Shown here: in pieces, positions 1 to 9,464 of the stretch
Numbering within the stretch: the first letter of the stretch is position 1
Layout: the number at the start of each line of letters is the position of its first letter
Source: [Eubacterium] infirmum
Lineage (GTDB): Bacteria > Bacillota > Clostridia > Peptostreptococcales > Anaerovoracaceae
NCBI GenBank assembly: GCA_900450455.1
Contig: UGGN01000002.1
Location: forward strand, 186,001 to 250,000
DNA: 64,000 nucleotides
Direction: 5' to 3'
Program-made: the position numbers and the translations under genes
Notes under the pieces: model-generated
The model's input: only the letters and a program-made list of their open reading frames with translations
Databases searched by the model: none
Told to the model about the DNA's origin: nothing

Positions 1-1
1 T

Positions 2-295
2 TCAAAGGCAGGACTAAAGACGATTAGCCTAGATAAAGATACCATTATTACCTTAATTGGAAGATTTGTACTTGGACCTGCTTTAATGATTGCAATTCTT
101 TCGTTGACAGCAAAGGGAATGGCTACAGCAGAGTATAAAACATTTGTTATCCAGTCTGCAGCACCTGCACTTGCAGTTTTGCCAATCCTTGCACATCAAG
201 GCGATGGAGATGTAGAATTTTCAACAAATGTCGTTACTGTAAGTACAATTCTATTTGTAATCGTTGTACCTATTGTTGATATGATATTAGGATAG
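2..295 (+). CDS. AEC family transporter, C-terminal part (truncated by window start)
   Basis: The reading frame is open from base 2 and ends at a TAG just before mprF; the N-terminal portion lies outside the window. About 97 residues are visible. They contain hydrophobic segments and a small-residue/QGD stretch (PILAHQGDGD) followed by a final hydrophobic helix with polar Thr/Ser and Pro, like the last helices of auxin-efflux-carrier-type (AEC) permeases. Family members export or import small organic acids such as malate or malonate. The substrate cannot be told from this fragment. Only 8 bases separate it from mprF, so the two may be co-transcribed. Confidence 0.6.
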   Translation, partial: SKAGLKTISLDKDTIITLIGRFVLGPALMIAILSLTAKGMATAEYKTFVIQSAAPALAVLPILAHQGDGDVEFSTNVVTVSTILFVIVVPIVDMILG

Positions 296-303
296 AGGAT
301 TTT

Positions 304-2835
304 ATGAGTAAGATTATTAGAATTCTAAAAAAATGGAGAAATCTTATTAAGCTGGTCTTGTTCATGTCAATAGGGAGCCTTGTTATAATTGAAATCGTTA
401 GAATGTTTAAGTCTATTTCTATCGATGAAGTGACAAGCACGATAGGAAATCTAGCACCTGAGAAGGTGATTTTCCTATTTGTACTTGGTTTTGTTGCAGT
501 GTCACCTATGATGCTTTATGATTATATTTTGAACAATGAATTAGACCAAAAACTAAGACCGTTATATCTTTTACAGACAAGCTGGACCATTAATACACTA
601 AATAATATGATTGGTTTTGCGGGTCTTGTTGATGTTGGACTAAGATATTCATTTTATGCAGATGAGGAAAAGCCAGATAGAAGCATGCAGGCAATTTCTC
701 GCGTCATGCCGTATTTCATGAGCGGATTTTCATTAATGTCGTTAATCAGCTTAATTTTAATTTTTGTTTTCCCAAGCTCATCGGATATACATCGCTACTG
801 GCCCGCACTACTAGCTGCAGCGCTTTATCTGCCTATAATAATTCTTATTTCAAATAGAAAAAACTTAGCTTACTTTGGCCAAATGAAAGGGAAAACTGCT
901 ATGGCACTATTCATATCCTCAGCGATAGACTGGTGTTGCGTCAGCATTTTCTTTATATTAGTAGGCAGATTTCTAGGATATCATATACCAAATCATGAAC
1001 TATTGCCATTGTTCATGATTTCCATAACTGTTGGTATAATGTCCATGATTCCTGGAAGTCTCGGAAGCTTTGATATAGTAATTGTAACAGGACTTGTAAG
1101 TCTTGGTCTTGATAAAGTTCAGGCACTTAGCTGGATATTCATCTACAGGTTATTTTATTATATATGTCCTTTCGTAGTAGGAGTAATCCTGTTTATCAAG
1201 AATATGGGTGGACAAATAAATGAAAAGTATCTTGGTATTCCAAAAAAAGTTTTAGAGTCGTTAACTATTATGGTACTGGTCTGGTCATTTAGGCTGTTTG
1301 CAATATTTTTGATAGTGTCTGCCATTATTCCACAGGAATTAGCTCATGTGCCTATAATAAAGGAACTTGAACCAGTAGAAGGTCAATTTATTTGGCAATT
1401 TCCTTGTATCCTTTTAGGAATATTGTATTTTTTAGTATCAAGATTAATTGCTTGTCGTATAAAGTTTGTCCCTGCAGTTGCTACAGTACTAGGCATATTA
1501 ACTTTGATTTATTTGAATATTGGAGTCCACTCTATACCGAGCAGTTTATTTCTTACTGCGATGATAGCCATCACATGGTGGAATAGGAGAGAGTTTGATC
1601 GAATCGGATATACATATGCATGGGAGGATCGAGTAAAGGATCTTAGTGGAATAGGTGCCACATTGATTGCTACGCTTGTCTTTCTTGCTCGCATGGACTC
1701 TCATCATCTAGGCAGTTTATATCATATGAAGAAATTTGTCTCACATTGGCTAGGACTACTTATAATGGCTCTGATTATAGTTCTTGTTTACCGTGTGATT
1801 CTCCGTTTCATGAGAAACTCTGGTACGGCTTTTGGGAGTGAATTTAATAAGGAAAGATATGAGAACTTTTTAGCTACAATTGACAATAAAAATCTAGATG
1901 CATCTCTTGCCTTTTTAGGCGATAAGTATCTTTATTGGTACCAAGAGGATGGAGAGGATAGAGCAGTTTTTCAATTTGCTATGGAAAATAATAAATGTGT
2001 TGTAATGTCTGACCCATTATCGCAACGGGGCTATCTGGATAAGGCAATATCAAAATTTTTGGGAGATGCAGAACTTGAGAATATATCCGTAGTTTTCTAT
2101 GAAGTAAACCAGGAAACAACGCTTGTTCTTCACGATTATGGATATGATTTTATGAAATTCGGAGAGATGGCGCATGTTCCTCTAGATACATTCACTTTAG
2201 AAGGAAAGTCTGGTAGAAGATTTAGAACTGCTGTTAACAAGCTAGATAATAAAGGTTATAAATTCGAGGTACTACAGCCTCCTTTTGATGACACATTAAT
2301 GGCTACGCTTAGACACATTTCAGATAGCTGGCTAGATGGACGTCAGGAAAAAGGCTTTTCACTAGGATATTTTGATGAAGAATACATAAAGCTTGCTCCT
2401 ATTGCTATAGCAAGAGACGAGAATGATGAAATACTTGCATTTGTGACATTTATGGTAGAGAATAGCAAGGAAATTTCTGGTATAGATTTGATGAGGTATG
2501 ATTTAGATAAATCCCAAAATGGAATAATGGATTACCTATTTATCAAGACTATATGTTATTTCAAAGAGCAGGGAGCACATAATTTCGACTTAGGAATGGC
2601 ACCTTTATCAAATGTTGGAAGAGCAAAGCATAGCTTTATGCAGGAAAAAATAGCCTATCTGATATATGCCTTTACAAACAGATTCTACTCTTTCAACGGT
2701 CTAAGACAGTATAAAGAAAAATTCGGGTCGGTTTGGGAACCTAGATATGTCGCATATCCAAAGGCTAATTGGCTAATCGTTGATATGATATGTATATATA
2801 GAGTTGATAACAGAAAGATTAAGAAGATTTACTAG
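304..2835 (+). CDS. mprF: Phosphatidylglycerol lysyltransferase MprF (synthase and flippase)
   Basis: The 843-residue protein matches the usual MprF length of about 840. Residues 1 to about 510 are a polytopic membrane region with many hydrophobic helices and the flippase-type segment MIPGSLGSFD. The remaining third is a soluble GNAT-like aminoacyl-PG synthase domain that includes KYLYWYQEDG and, near the end, GLRQYKEKFGS. MprF moves lysine (or alanine) from aminoacyl-tRNA to phosphatidylglycerol and flips the product to the outer leaflet. This lowers surface negative charge and protects against cationic antimicrobial peptides. The downstream ABC and two-component genes fit the same role. The aminoacyl specificity cannot be read from the sequence. 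Confidence 0.93.
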   Translation: MSKIIRILKKWRNLIKLVLFMSIGSLVIIEIVRMFKSISIDEVTSTIGNLAPEKVIFLFVLGFVAVSPMMLYDYILNNELDQKLRPLYLLQTSWTINTLNNMIGFAGLVDVGLRYSFYADEEKPDRSMQAISRVMPYFMSGFSLMSLISLILIFVFPSSSDIHRYWPALLAAALYLPIIILISNRKNLAYFGQMKGKTAMALFISSAIDWCCVSIFFILVGRFLGYHIPNHELLPLFMISITVGIMSMIPGSLGSFDIVIVTGLVSLGLDKVQALSWIFIYRLFYYICPFVVGVILFIKNMGGQINEKYLGIPKKVLESLTIMVLVWSFRLFAIFLIVSAIIPQELAHVPIIKELEPVEGQFIWQFPCILLGILYFLVSRLIACRIKFVPAVATVLGILTLIYLNIGVHSIPSSLFLTAMIAITWWNRREFDRIGYTYAWEDRVKDLSGIGATLIATLVFLARMDSHHLGSLYHMKKFVSHWLGLLIMALIIVLVYRVILRFMRNSGTAFGSEFNKERYENFLATIDNKNLDASLAFLGDKYLYWYQEDGEDRAVFQFAMENNKCVVMSDPLSQRGYLDKAISKFLGDAELENISVVFYEVNQETTLVLHDYGYDFMKFGEMAHVPLDTFTLEGKSGRRFRTAVNKLDNKGYKFEVLQPPFDDTLMATLRHISDSWLDGRQEKGFSLGYFDEEYIKLAPIAIARDENDEILAFVTFMVENSKEISGIDLMRYDLDKSQNGIMDYLFIKTICYFKEQGAHNFDLGMAPLSNVGRAKHSFMQEKIAYLIYAFTNRFYSFNGLRQYKEKFGSVWEPRYVAYPKANWLIVDMICIYRVDNRKIKKIY

Positions 2836-2843
2836 ATTTATCA

Positions 2844-2875
2844 GACTTAAATTATAGGAGACTTAAATTATAGGA
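2844..2875 (+). repeat. 16-bp tandem duplication carrying the ribosome-binding site
   Basis: The unit gacttaaattatagga occurs twice head to tail directly upstream of the next gene. Each copy carries an AGGAG-like Shine-Dalgarno core, and the second is correctly spaced from the ATG at 2883. This looks like a recent slippage or duplication event that leaves a spare ribosome-binding site. Confidence 0.85.
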
Positions 2876-2882
2876 GAGAATT

Positions 2883-5213
2883 ATGCTGGAGTTAAAAAAT
2901 ATAACAAAGATATATAATAGCGGTGCAGGGGTGCAAAAGGCACTGGACAATGTTTCCATATCATTTGCCGGACACGAGTTTGTTTCCATACTCGGTGCAA
3001 GCGGAAGCGGCAAAACTACGCTTCTCAATTTGATTGGGGGACTCGACGTATACGACGAGGGAGATATGATAGTCGACGGCACGTCAACAAAATCCTTCAA
3101 AGACAAGGATTGGGATAGCTACAGAAATGCAACGATTGGATTTGTATTTCAAAGCTACAACCTGATAAGTCATCTTTCGGTGCTAGAAAATGTCAAGTTC
3201 GCTATGTCGATTTCAGGTATATCAAATAGGAAAAGCAAGGAAAAGGCAGCCGAGGTTCTAAAGAAGGTCGGTCTTGCTGAACACATGAACAAGAGACCTA
3301 ATCAGCTTTCTGGCGGACAGATGCAGAGGGTTGCTATTGCACGTGCACTTGTTACAGATCCTAAGATTATCCTGGCAGATGAGCCAACGGGCGCGCTAGA
3401 TAGTAGCACGAGTGCGCAAATTATGGATCTTATTAAGGAAATAAGTAAAGATAAGCTTGTTATAATGGTTACTCATAATGCGGAGATAGCCGAAAAATAT
3501 AGCGACCGTATTGTCCACTTGTCTGATGGTGTAGTTATTGAGGATACCGCAGCTAACTCGGTAAGGGATTCGGGCAGCGAGTACAAGTGTGCAAAGACAT
3601 CTATGTCGCTTGCACAGGCGATAAACTCAAGCTTTAAAAACCTTTTGACAAAGAAAGTAAGAACAATCCTTACTACTATTGCAGCAAGCATTGGAATTAT
3701 AAGCATTGCAACGGTTATGGCCATTTCTTCTGGAATGAATGGCTATATCAAAACCACGCAGGAAGATACGATTTCAACCATGCCTGTAACAATCTCTGCA
3801 GTAGACTCCAAAAAGGTTCTTAGAACAGGTCCTAGTAAGACAAAGCCTAGCAAGGAAATTAAGCTTGCAGACGCCGGAAGCATTCATTTAAACAGATACA
3901 CTGAAAATGCTCTAGGCGGAAATGATGGCGATTTCATCTCTTATATGAAAAAGTATGCAGGCAAGTACTACAAGAGCCTCGAGTATAGCACTGGATATAT
4001 GCTCAAGGCTTTGATTAAGGACGAAAACGGCAAAATTCAGTCGGTTAAGGAAAATGAAGTTAGGACAATCTTTAATACAATAAGCAACTTCGCTGTACTT
4101 CCAGCTGATGAAAAGACTATAACAAATGACTACGACCTATTAGCGAGCAAAACGGGAAAGTTCAAATATCCTGGAGAAAATGAAGCCATACTATTTGTCG
4201 GTGCAGAGGGAACTCTAAATGAAAATCAGCTTACCTTGCTTGGATATAGCGGCAGAAAGAGCGTTAAGCCTGAGGAAATCGTAGGAAAGAAGTTTAAGAT
4301 ACTGAATAATAATCAGTATTTTCGTCAGTTTGGCGATGTTTTTTTACCAAATGAAATAACAGAAAGCCTTTACGATGAAGGCAAGGAGCTTGAAATCATT
4401 GCAGTAATGAGACTTAATGACAGCTCTAAGAACTCTTTCAACGGGCTTATCGGATATAACAGAGATTTTCTAGATAGCATGCTAAAAATGGAGAAGGACT
4501 CTGATATTGTAAAGGCTCAGCAGGAGAGCAGGAGTAAGATCCTCATAGGCGGAAGCGGTGATTCGCTTACAGACGAAGACTATCAGGAAATAATGCAGCA
4601 GCTTGGAGGAGATAGCACTCCTAAGAGCATAAGCTTTTATGCAAAGACCTTTTATGATAGGGAAGCAGTAATAAGCACGCTAACAAAGTTTAACAAGGAA
4701 ATAGAAAAGAAATACGGAAAAGATAGCGATAATTATCAAAGGTATGTGATTTCATATACGGATACAGCAAAACTGTTAACCAAGGCCTTTGGAGATATCA
4801 TAAATTCGATAACCTTTATTCTTATCGCATTCTCTGCGATTTCGCTTCTGGTATCATCAGTGATGATAGGCATATTGATATATGTATCGGTTGTTGAGAG
4901 GACGAAGGAAATCGGTATACTTCGTGCGCTGGGAAGCCGTAAGAGGGATGTTTCTCGTATCTTCAATGCAGAGGCGGGAATTCTGGGACTAATATCAGGA
5001 GTTTTGGGAGTAGCTGTGGCCAGTGCTCTAACCATTCCAATAAATAGACTGGTAGCAAATTCATTGAATATAAAAGGCTTTGAGGCAAGTGTAAGTCCGA
5101 AAGCGGCATGCACGCTAATTCTCCTAAGCGTCGCGTTGACACTTATTGCCGGATTTATACCATCGAAAATTGCAGCGAGAAAGAATCCGGTAGAGGCTTT
5201 GAGGACGGAATAA
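2883..5213 (+). CDS. Fused ABC transporter ATPase-permease, MacB/FtsX type
   Basis: This 776-residue protein has an N-terminal ABC ATPase and a C-terminal FtsX-type permease in one chain. The ATPase (residues 1 to about 225) shows Walker [10 protein letters not shown], signature [15 protein letters not shown] and Walker [13 protein letters not shown]. The permease has one membrane helix near residue 260, a long extracytoplasmic domain (about 285-630) and three C-terminal helices ending in [16 protein letters not shown]. MacB-like pumps act as mechanotransmitters for peptides, lipids or lipoproteins instead of classic importers. It follows mprF after 47 bases and precedes a second ABC set, so a role in peptide export or resistance is likely. 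The substrate is unknown. Confidence 0.88.
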   Translation: MLELKNITKIYNSGAGVQKALDNVSISFAGHEFVSILGASGSGKTTLLNLIGGLDVYDEGDMIVDGTSTKSFKDKDWDSYRNATIGFVFQSYNLISHLSVLENVKFAMSISGISNRKSKEKAAEVLKKVGLAEHMNKRPNQLSGGQMQRVAIARALVTDPKIILADEPTGALDSSTSAQIMDLIKEISKDKLVIMVTHNAEIAEKYSDRIVHLSDGVVIEDTAANSVRDSGSEYKCAKTSMSLAQAINSSFKNLLTKKVRTILTTIAASIGIISIATVMAISSGMNGYIKTTQEDTISTMPVTISAVDSKKVLRTGPSKTKPSKEIKLADAGSIHLNRYTENALGGNDGDFISYMKKYAGKYYKSLEYSTGYMLKALIKDENGKIQSVKENEVRTIFNTISNFAVLPADEKTITNDYDLLASKTGKFKYPGENEAILFVGAEGTLNENQLTLLGYSGRKSVKPEEIVGKKFKILNNNQYFRQFGDVFLPNEITESLYDEGKELEIIAVMRLNDSSKNSFNGLIGYNRDFLDSMLKMEKDSDIVKAQQESRSKILIGGSGDSLTDEDYQEIMQQLGGDSTPKSISFYAKTFYDREAVISTLTKFNKEIEKKYGKDSDNYQRYVISYTDTAKLLTKAFGDIINSITFILIAFSAISLLVSSVMIGILIYVSVVERTKEIGILRALGSRKRDVSRIFNAEAGILGLISGVLGVAVASALTIPINRLVANSLNIKGFEASVSPKAACTLILLSVALTLIAGFIPSKIAARKNPVEALRTE

Positions 5214-5223
5214 AACTTTTTAA

Positions 5224-5250
5224 TTTCATTTCATAATGGTTTCATAAATG
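5224..5250 (+). promoter_or_regulatory. Possible response-regulator direct-repeat site
   Basis: The hexamer TTTCAT occurs three times (5224, 5229, 5240). The last two are 11 bases apart, one helical turn, as in TTTCATAATGG followed by TTTCATAAATG. OmpR-family regulators bind such tandem repeats. The site lies in the 158-base gap before the split ABC set, whose operon ends with an OmpR-type regulator. No convincing promoter was resolved here, so this is a suggestion only. Confidence 0.35.
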
Positions 5251-5371
5251 CAAATTAATATAAAAAGCATGATAGACATTAATTACTTGTGATATCGGGC
5301 TGTAAGCAACGGATTTTGAGTAATCTAAGAGGGTTTAAAAGCTTTGATATTGCAAAGAAGTGGAGGGAAAC

Positions 5372-6655
5372 TTGACTAAAAATGCTTTAGCATATATTTG
5401 CAGAAAGAGAAACAGAAGTATAATCGCATTTATTCTTATAACTTTGGTACTGTCATCTCTTTATTCATGTTTTTATGTTGCGAAATCAATAGATGGAGTA
5501 GAGCGTTCCATTTATAGATTGTCAAATTCTTCAATATCCATAGCTAAGAAGAATGCTAAGGATCTTTTCAAAAAGGAGGATTTGAAAGCACTAAAATCCA
5601 TAAAGGACATAGATGAAATAACAACAGAGTATAACGGCACGGCTAAGCTTACGAGTGGAAATGTCTTTGCCGGTGATCAGAAAGTGCAAAGGGACGATGT
5701 ACCTCAGGATTTAAAAAATCTTGTAGCAGTTCACGCAGTTACGGAAAGCAAGAAAAACCTGCTCTTCCGCAGCAACGCATTCATGATAGATGAGGGGCGA
5801 GGCATACGAAAAGGTGATAAGTACAAGGTACTGGTGCACAAGGAACTTGCCAAAAAGAACAATTGGAAGCTGCACGATAAGATAAATCTCAATTTGATTT
5901 CAGATGGAAATTACAGCAAAGCTTCATCTAATCAGAAGAAGTTCGAAATAATAGGTATATTTAGCGGTAAGACAACGGAGCAATATACAGGGCTATCGTC
6001 GGATCTGAGCGAGAACATGCTGTTTACAGATTATTACGGAAGCCAAAGAGCCTTGGGATTGAGTGAGAATAAGGAAATCGCAAGTAACTTAAGGTTATAT
6101 GTAAAGAACCCTCAGGATATGGACAAGATTATAAGTAAGATCAAGGCACTTGATATCGATTGGTCAAAGTATGAAATAGTAAAGGATTCCAAAGCCTTTG
6201 ACCAGACATCGGGAGCCATCGGAAATATGAAGCACATCATAAGATTGACTTCAGGATTGATAGTTCTAGGTGCAATAGTGGTTCTTTCCCTAATTCTAAT
6301 CTTGTGGATAAGAGAGAGAACATACGAGATAGGTATACTGCTTTCGATAGGAGTGAGCAAGTTTAGGATAGTCTTACAATTTGTACTTGAGCTTGTGTTC
6401 ATATCGATTCCGGCAATTCTGATATCCCTACTTTCGGGAAGCCTTTTGATCAACCAGCTTGTGGGTGCGATACTTCCGGATGAGGGTTCATTTATCCAAG
6501 GCAGCTTGGTGCAGCAGGGATTTGGGCTTGACAATATCATAAGTCTATTGCAGTGCTATGGAGTACTGATACTGATTATCTTTATATCTGTTGTCGTAGC
6601 GTCGTCAACAATCTTAGTGAAGAAGCCAAAGGAAATTTTATCAAAAGTTAGTTAG
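5372..6655 (+). CDS. ABC transporter permease, FtsX type
   Basis: The frame is open from a GTG at 5360, but the GGAGGG Shine-Dalgarno lies inside those first codons. The TTG at 5372 is the better start and gives an N-terminus (MTKNALAYICRKRNRS) like that of the sister permease at 7317. The product of about 427 residues has one N-terminal membrane helix, an extracytoplasmic domain of roughly 230 residues and three C-terminal helices, with the FtsX signature RERTYEIGILLSIGVSK. It carries no ATPase domain and lies 6 bases from a stand-alone ATPase gene. It probably forms a heteromeric transporter with that ATPase and the second permease. The substrate is unknown; context suggests antimicrobial peptides. 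Confidence 0.82.
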   Translation: MTKNALAYICRKRNRSIIAFILITLVLSSLYSCFYVAKSIDGVERSIYRLSNSSISIAKKNAKDLFKKEDLKALKSIKDIDEITTEYNGTAKLTSGNVFAGDQKVQRDDVPQDLKNLVAVHAVTESKKNLLFRSNAFMIDEGRGIRKGDKYKVLVHKELAKKNNWKLHDKINLNLISDGNYSKASSNQKKFEIIGIFSGKTTEQYTGLSSDLSENMLFTDYYGSQRALGLSENKEIASNLRLYVKNPQDMDKIISKIKALDIDWSKYEIVKDSKAFDQTSGAIGNMKHIIRLTSGLIVLGAIVVLSLILILWIRERTYEIGILLSIGVSKFRIVLQFVLELVFISIPAILISLLSGSLLINQLVGAILPDEGSFIQGSLVQQGFGLDNIISLLQCYGVLILIIFISVVVASSTILVKKPKEILSKVS

Positions 6656-6661
6656 GAGAAA

Positions 6662-7297
6662 ATGATGAGTGTTTTAGAAGCAAAGAATATAAGTTATAAC
6701 TACGCAAATTCAAAGGAAAAGGTTTTATCTTCTATAAATCAAGGATTTGAAGAGGGAGATTTCTATGCGATTATCGGTAAGTCCGGTGCCGGTAAGTCCA
6801 CATTTCTCTCGCTTTTGGCCGGACTCGATACGCCGCAAAGTGGAGAGATACTTTTCAGGGGAGAAAATATCGAAAAAACGGGATACAGCAATCACAGAAA
6901 GGATCACATCTCGCTCGTATTCCAAAACTATAATCTAATAGAATACCTCACGCCGATGGAGAATATAAGGCTTGTAAACAAACATGCGAGCGAGGATATT
7001 TTGCTCGAGCTCGGTCTTGACAGAAGCCAGATAAAGCGAAATGTACTTAAGCTCTCGGGCGGACAGCAGCAGAGAGTTGCTATCGCAAGAGCGCTGGTTT
7101 CAGAGGCACCTGTGATACTTGCCGACGAACCTACAGGAAATCTGGATGCAGGCAGCTCCAAGGAAATCATAGATATATTCAAGAGGCTTGCTAAGGAGAG
7201 GAACAAATGCGTGATAGTCGTTACTCATAGCAAGGACATTGCGGATGCAGCCGATGTAGTATTAGAGATTAGCAATAAGAAGCTAAAGGTAAAATAA
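6662..7297 (+). CDS. ABC transporter ATP-binding protein (LolD/BceA-like)
   Basis: A stand-alone 211-residue ABC ATPase with Walker A GKSGAGKSTF, Q-loop VFQNYNLIEYL, signature [15 protein letters not shown], Walker [13 protein letters not shown] and the switch histidine in VVTHSKD. Two adjacent ATG codons (6662 and 6665) follow the SD aggagaaa. It lies between two FtsX-type permease genes with very short gaps. It is therefore the likely energy-coupling subunit for both, as in BceAB- or MacB-type systems. Confidence 0.9.
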   Translation: MMSVLEAKNISYNYANSKEKVLSSINQGFEEGDFYAIIGKSGAGKSTFLSLLAGLDTPQSGEILFRGENIEKTGYSNHRKDHISLVFQNYNLIEYLTPMENIRLVNKHASEDILLELGLDRSQIKRNVLKLSGGQQQRVAIARALVSEAPVILADEPTGNLDAGSSKEIIDIFKRLAKERNKCVIVVTHSKDIADAADVVLEISNKKLKVK

Positions 7298-7316
7298 TTG
7301 AATTTGGAGGATAGTC

Positions 7317-8693
7317 GTGATTAAAAACGGTTTTAGATACGTAAGAAGAAAGTTACTTAGGACCATTGTCATCTTGCTTGTAATCCTATCGATGTCTACA
7401 TTATCAATGATAGGTTTGTCAATCAAAGCAGCGACGGACAAGGCTTCTAATGAGACATTCAAGAATATAACAAACAGCTTTTCCATGGAGATTAACAGAT
7501 CTGTAAATCAAGGTACCCCACGAGGCGGTGGTAATGTTAGAGGTCAGGATATCAAAAAAATCTCCAGCATGAAGGAAATTGACGGATATGTAAAGAGAAT
7601 CGGAAGTGTTGCAGACCTTGACGGATACGACCTTGTCGAAACGCCGGAGTCCACTGCTAATCTTTCTCCTGAGAGGATAAAGAATTTCAAAAGAACGGTT
7701 ATGCTGACAGGTGTAAACGATTCTAAGCGTGAAACAAAATTCGTATCCGGAGCATATAAGCTGGTAGCGGGTAAGCACCTTACACCTAATGATAAAAACA
7801 AAATTTTGATGCACAAGGATCTTGCAGCCAAGAATAAGCTGAAGGTCGGTGATAAGATAAAACTGAAGTCAAATCTCTTTGATGCGGACAACGAAAAGAA
7901 GGCAAATGAGACAGTCGAGGTAGAGATAAAGGGTCTCTTCGACGGACATAATGAGGGTGGCGTAAGCTCACCACAGGAGCTATATGAGAATACTTTGATT
8001 ACAGACCTTCATACTGCAGCTAAGGTATATGGAAATACTGAGGATACAGCTGTTTATCTGGATGCAACTTTCTTTGTGAAGGGTGATAAGGATTTGGACA
8101 AGGTTATGGAGAAGGTTGAGGAACTTGACATAGACTGGCAGAGTTACAATCTTGTAAAGAGTTCGTCAAACTATCCTGCTTTACAGCAATCAATTTCAGG
8201 AGTATATTCTCTTGCTAATAAGCTATTTATAGGTGCACTTATCTTTGCCGGAATTGTAGTTTCACTGCTTCTATTCCTATGGATAAATGCAAGAAAGAAG
8301 GAAATAGCTGTAATGCTGTCGATGGGTATATCAAAGGGCAAGATACTGTTACAGTTTGCTTCAGAGCTCGTATTCATATCGATACCTGCATTCATAGGCT
8401 CATATTTTGCGGCTTCTTACCTTGGAAAGGCTATGGGTAACAGCATCCTGAAAAAGGTTACAGGAGATATATCGAAGAAGCTTGCTAGTGAGTCATCAGG
8501 AACCCAGCTTGGCGGAGGTGCCGAGGTCGACGGCTTCAACAAGACTCTTACAAGCCTTGACATAGAAGTAGGAATGAGCATATTTACCCAGGTGGTTGTA
8601 TTTATGGTTATCATACTTGGTATTTCACTTCTGATTTCATCGTTTAACATACTCAGAAAGAAGCCTAAGGATCTGCTTACAGACATAAAGTAG
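7317..8693 (+). CDS. ABC transporter permease, FtsX type (paralogue of the 5372 gene)
   Basis: This 458-residue protein starts at a GTG preceded by TTGGAGG. It has the same plan as the permease two genes upstream: an N-terminal helix, a large extracytoplasmic region (about residues 45-290) and three C-terminal helices. The shared blocks are ARKKEIAVMLSMGISKGKIL and SELVFISIPAFI. Both paralogues end with KKPK plus a short tail. The extracytoplasmic parts differ in length and detail, which suggests two specialised halves of one complex. A rho-independent terminator follows, so the permease-ATPase-permease unit ends here. Confidence 0.82.
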   Translation: MIKNGFRYVRRKLLRTIVILLVILSMSTLSMIGLSIKAATDKASNETFKNITNSFSMEINRSVNQGTPRGGGNVRGQDIKKISSMKEIDGYVKRIGSVADLDGYDLVETPESTANLSPERIKNFKRTVMLTGVNDSKRETKFVSGAYKLVAGKHLTPNDKNKILMHKDLAAKNKLKVGDKIKLKSNLFDADNEKKANETVEVEIKGLFDGHNEGGVSSPQELYENTLITDLHTAAKVYGNTEDTAVYLDATFFVKGDKDLDKVMEKVEELDIDWQSYNLVKSSSNYPALQQSISGVYSLANKLFIGALIFAGIVVSLLLFLWINARKKEIAVMLSMGISKGKILLQFASELVFISIPAFIGSYFAASYLGKAMGNSILKKVTGDISKKLASESSGTQLGGGAEVDGFNKTLTSLDIEVGMSIFTQVVVFMVIILGISLLISSFNILRKKPKDLLTDIK

Positions 8694-8713
8694 TAAATGA
8701 TAAATAACAAAAA

Positions 8714-8756
8714 TGACGAATGTCGATGTGTTTTTCTATCGATGTTCGTCGTTTTG
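8714..8756 (+). terminator. Rho-independent terminator after the ABC set
   Basis: A stem of about 14 bp (8714-8727 with 8738-8751, some G-U pairs) has a T-rich loop and is followed by TTTTG. It separates the ABC genes from the two-component genes. Confidence 0.75.
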
Positions 8757-8807
8757 TATTATAATTTAGGTGAGAATTTATAATAAATATAGCAATGAGG
8801 AAACAGA

Positions 8808-9464
8808 ATGAAGATATTGGTTGTCGAAGATGACAAGATGATAAGAGAGGGTATCTGCGAATATATGTCGGAGTTCGGATATGAGATGATCGATGCTGAG
8901 GATGGAAAAAAAGCTTTGGTCGAATTCGACAAGAACGATGTCGCCGTGGTTATCTTGGATATTCAAATCCCTTTTTTGAGCGGGCTTGAGGTTCTCAAGG
9001 AAATCAGAATGCGAAGCAAGGTGCCTGTTTTGATGCTCACAGCATTCAGTGATGAGGAATACAAGATAGATGCCTTTTCTAATTTAGCCGATGGATATAT
9101 CGAGAAACCCTTTTCGCTTCCTGTCCTGAGGGCAAGGATTGAATCGCTGATTAAGCGCCATTTTGCCGAAACCGATAAGTTCCAATATAAAGATGCAGAG
9201 GTTGACTTTACAGGTTATACTGCAAAGTATAAAGGAGAATTTGTCGATATAAAAGCTAAAGAACTTGAGATATTAAAGTGCTTACTTAACAATGAAGGGC
9301 AGGCTCTGACAAGAATGCAGATAATCGACAGCGTATGGAAGCTCAGCGATGAAATTCCCTTTGATAGAGTTATAGATGTGTATATAAAAGAGCTGAGGAA
9401 AAAGCTCGGCCTGGATTGTATTGTTACGATAAGAAATGTTGGTTACAAGTTAGAGAGAAAATGA
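8808..9464 (+). CDS. OmpR-family response regulator
   Basis: The 218-residue protein has an N-terminal receiver domain with acidic pocket D8/D9, phospho-acceptor D51 in VVILDIQIP, a Thr in LMLTAF and Lys in EKPFSLP. A C-terminal winged helix (about residues 125-216) carries the typical RVIDVYIKELRKKLG segment. It would bind tandem direct repeats when phosphorylated. Its stop overlaps the kinase start (ATGA), so the pair is translationally coupled. The position directly after the ABC genes makes those genes and mprF the likely targets (inference). Confidence 0.92.
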   Translation: MKILVVEDDKMIREGICEYMSEFGYEMIDAEDGKKALVEFDKNDVAVVILDIQIPFLSGLEVLKEIRMRSKVPVLMLTAFSDEEYKIDAFSNLADGYIEKPFSLPVLRARIESLIKRHFAETDKFQYKDAEVDFTGYTAKYKGEFVDIKAKELEILKCLLNNEGQALTRMQIIDSVWKLSDEIPFDRVIDVYIKELRKKLGLDCIVTIRNVGYKLERK

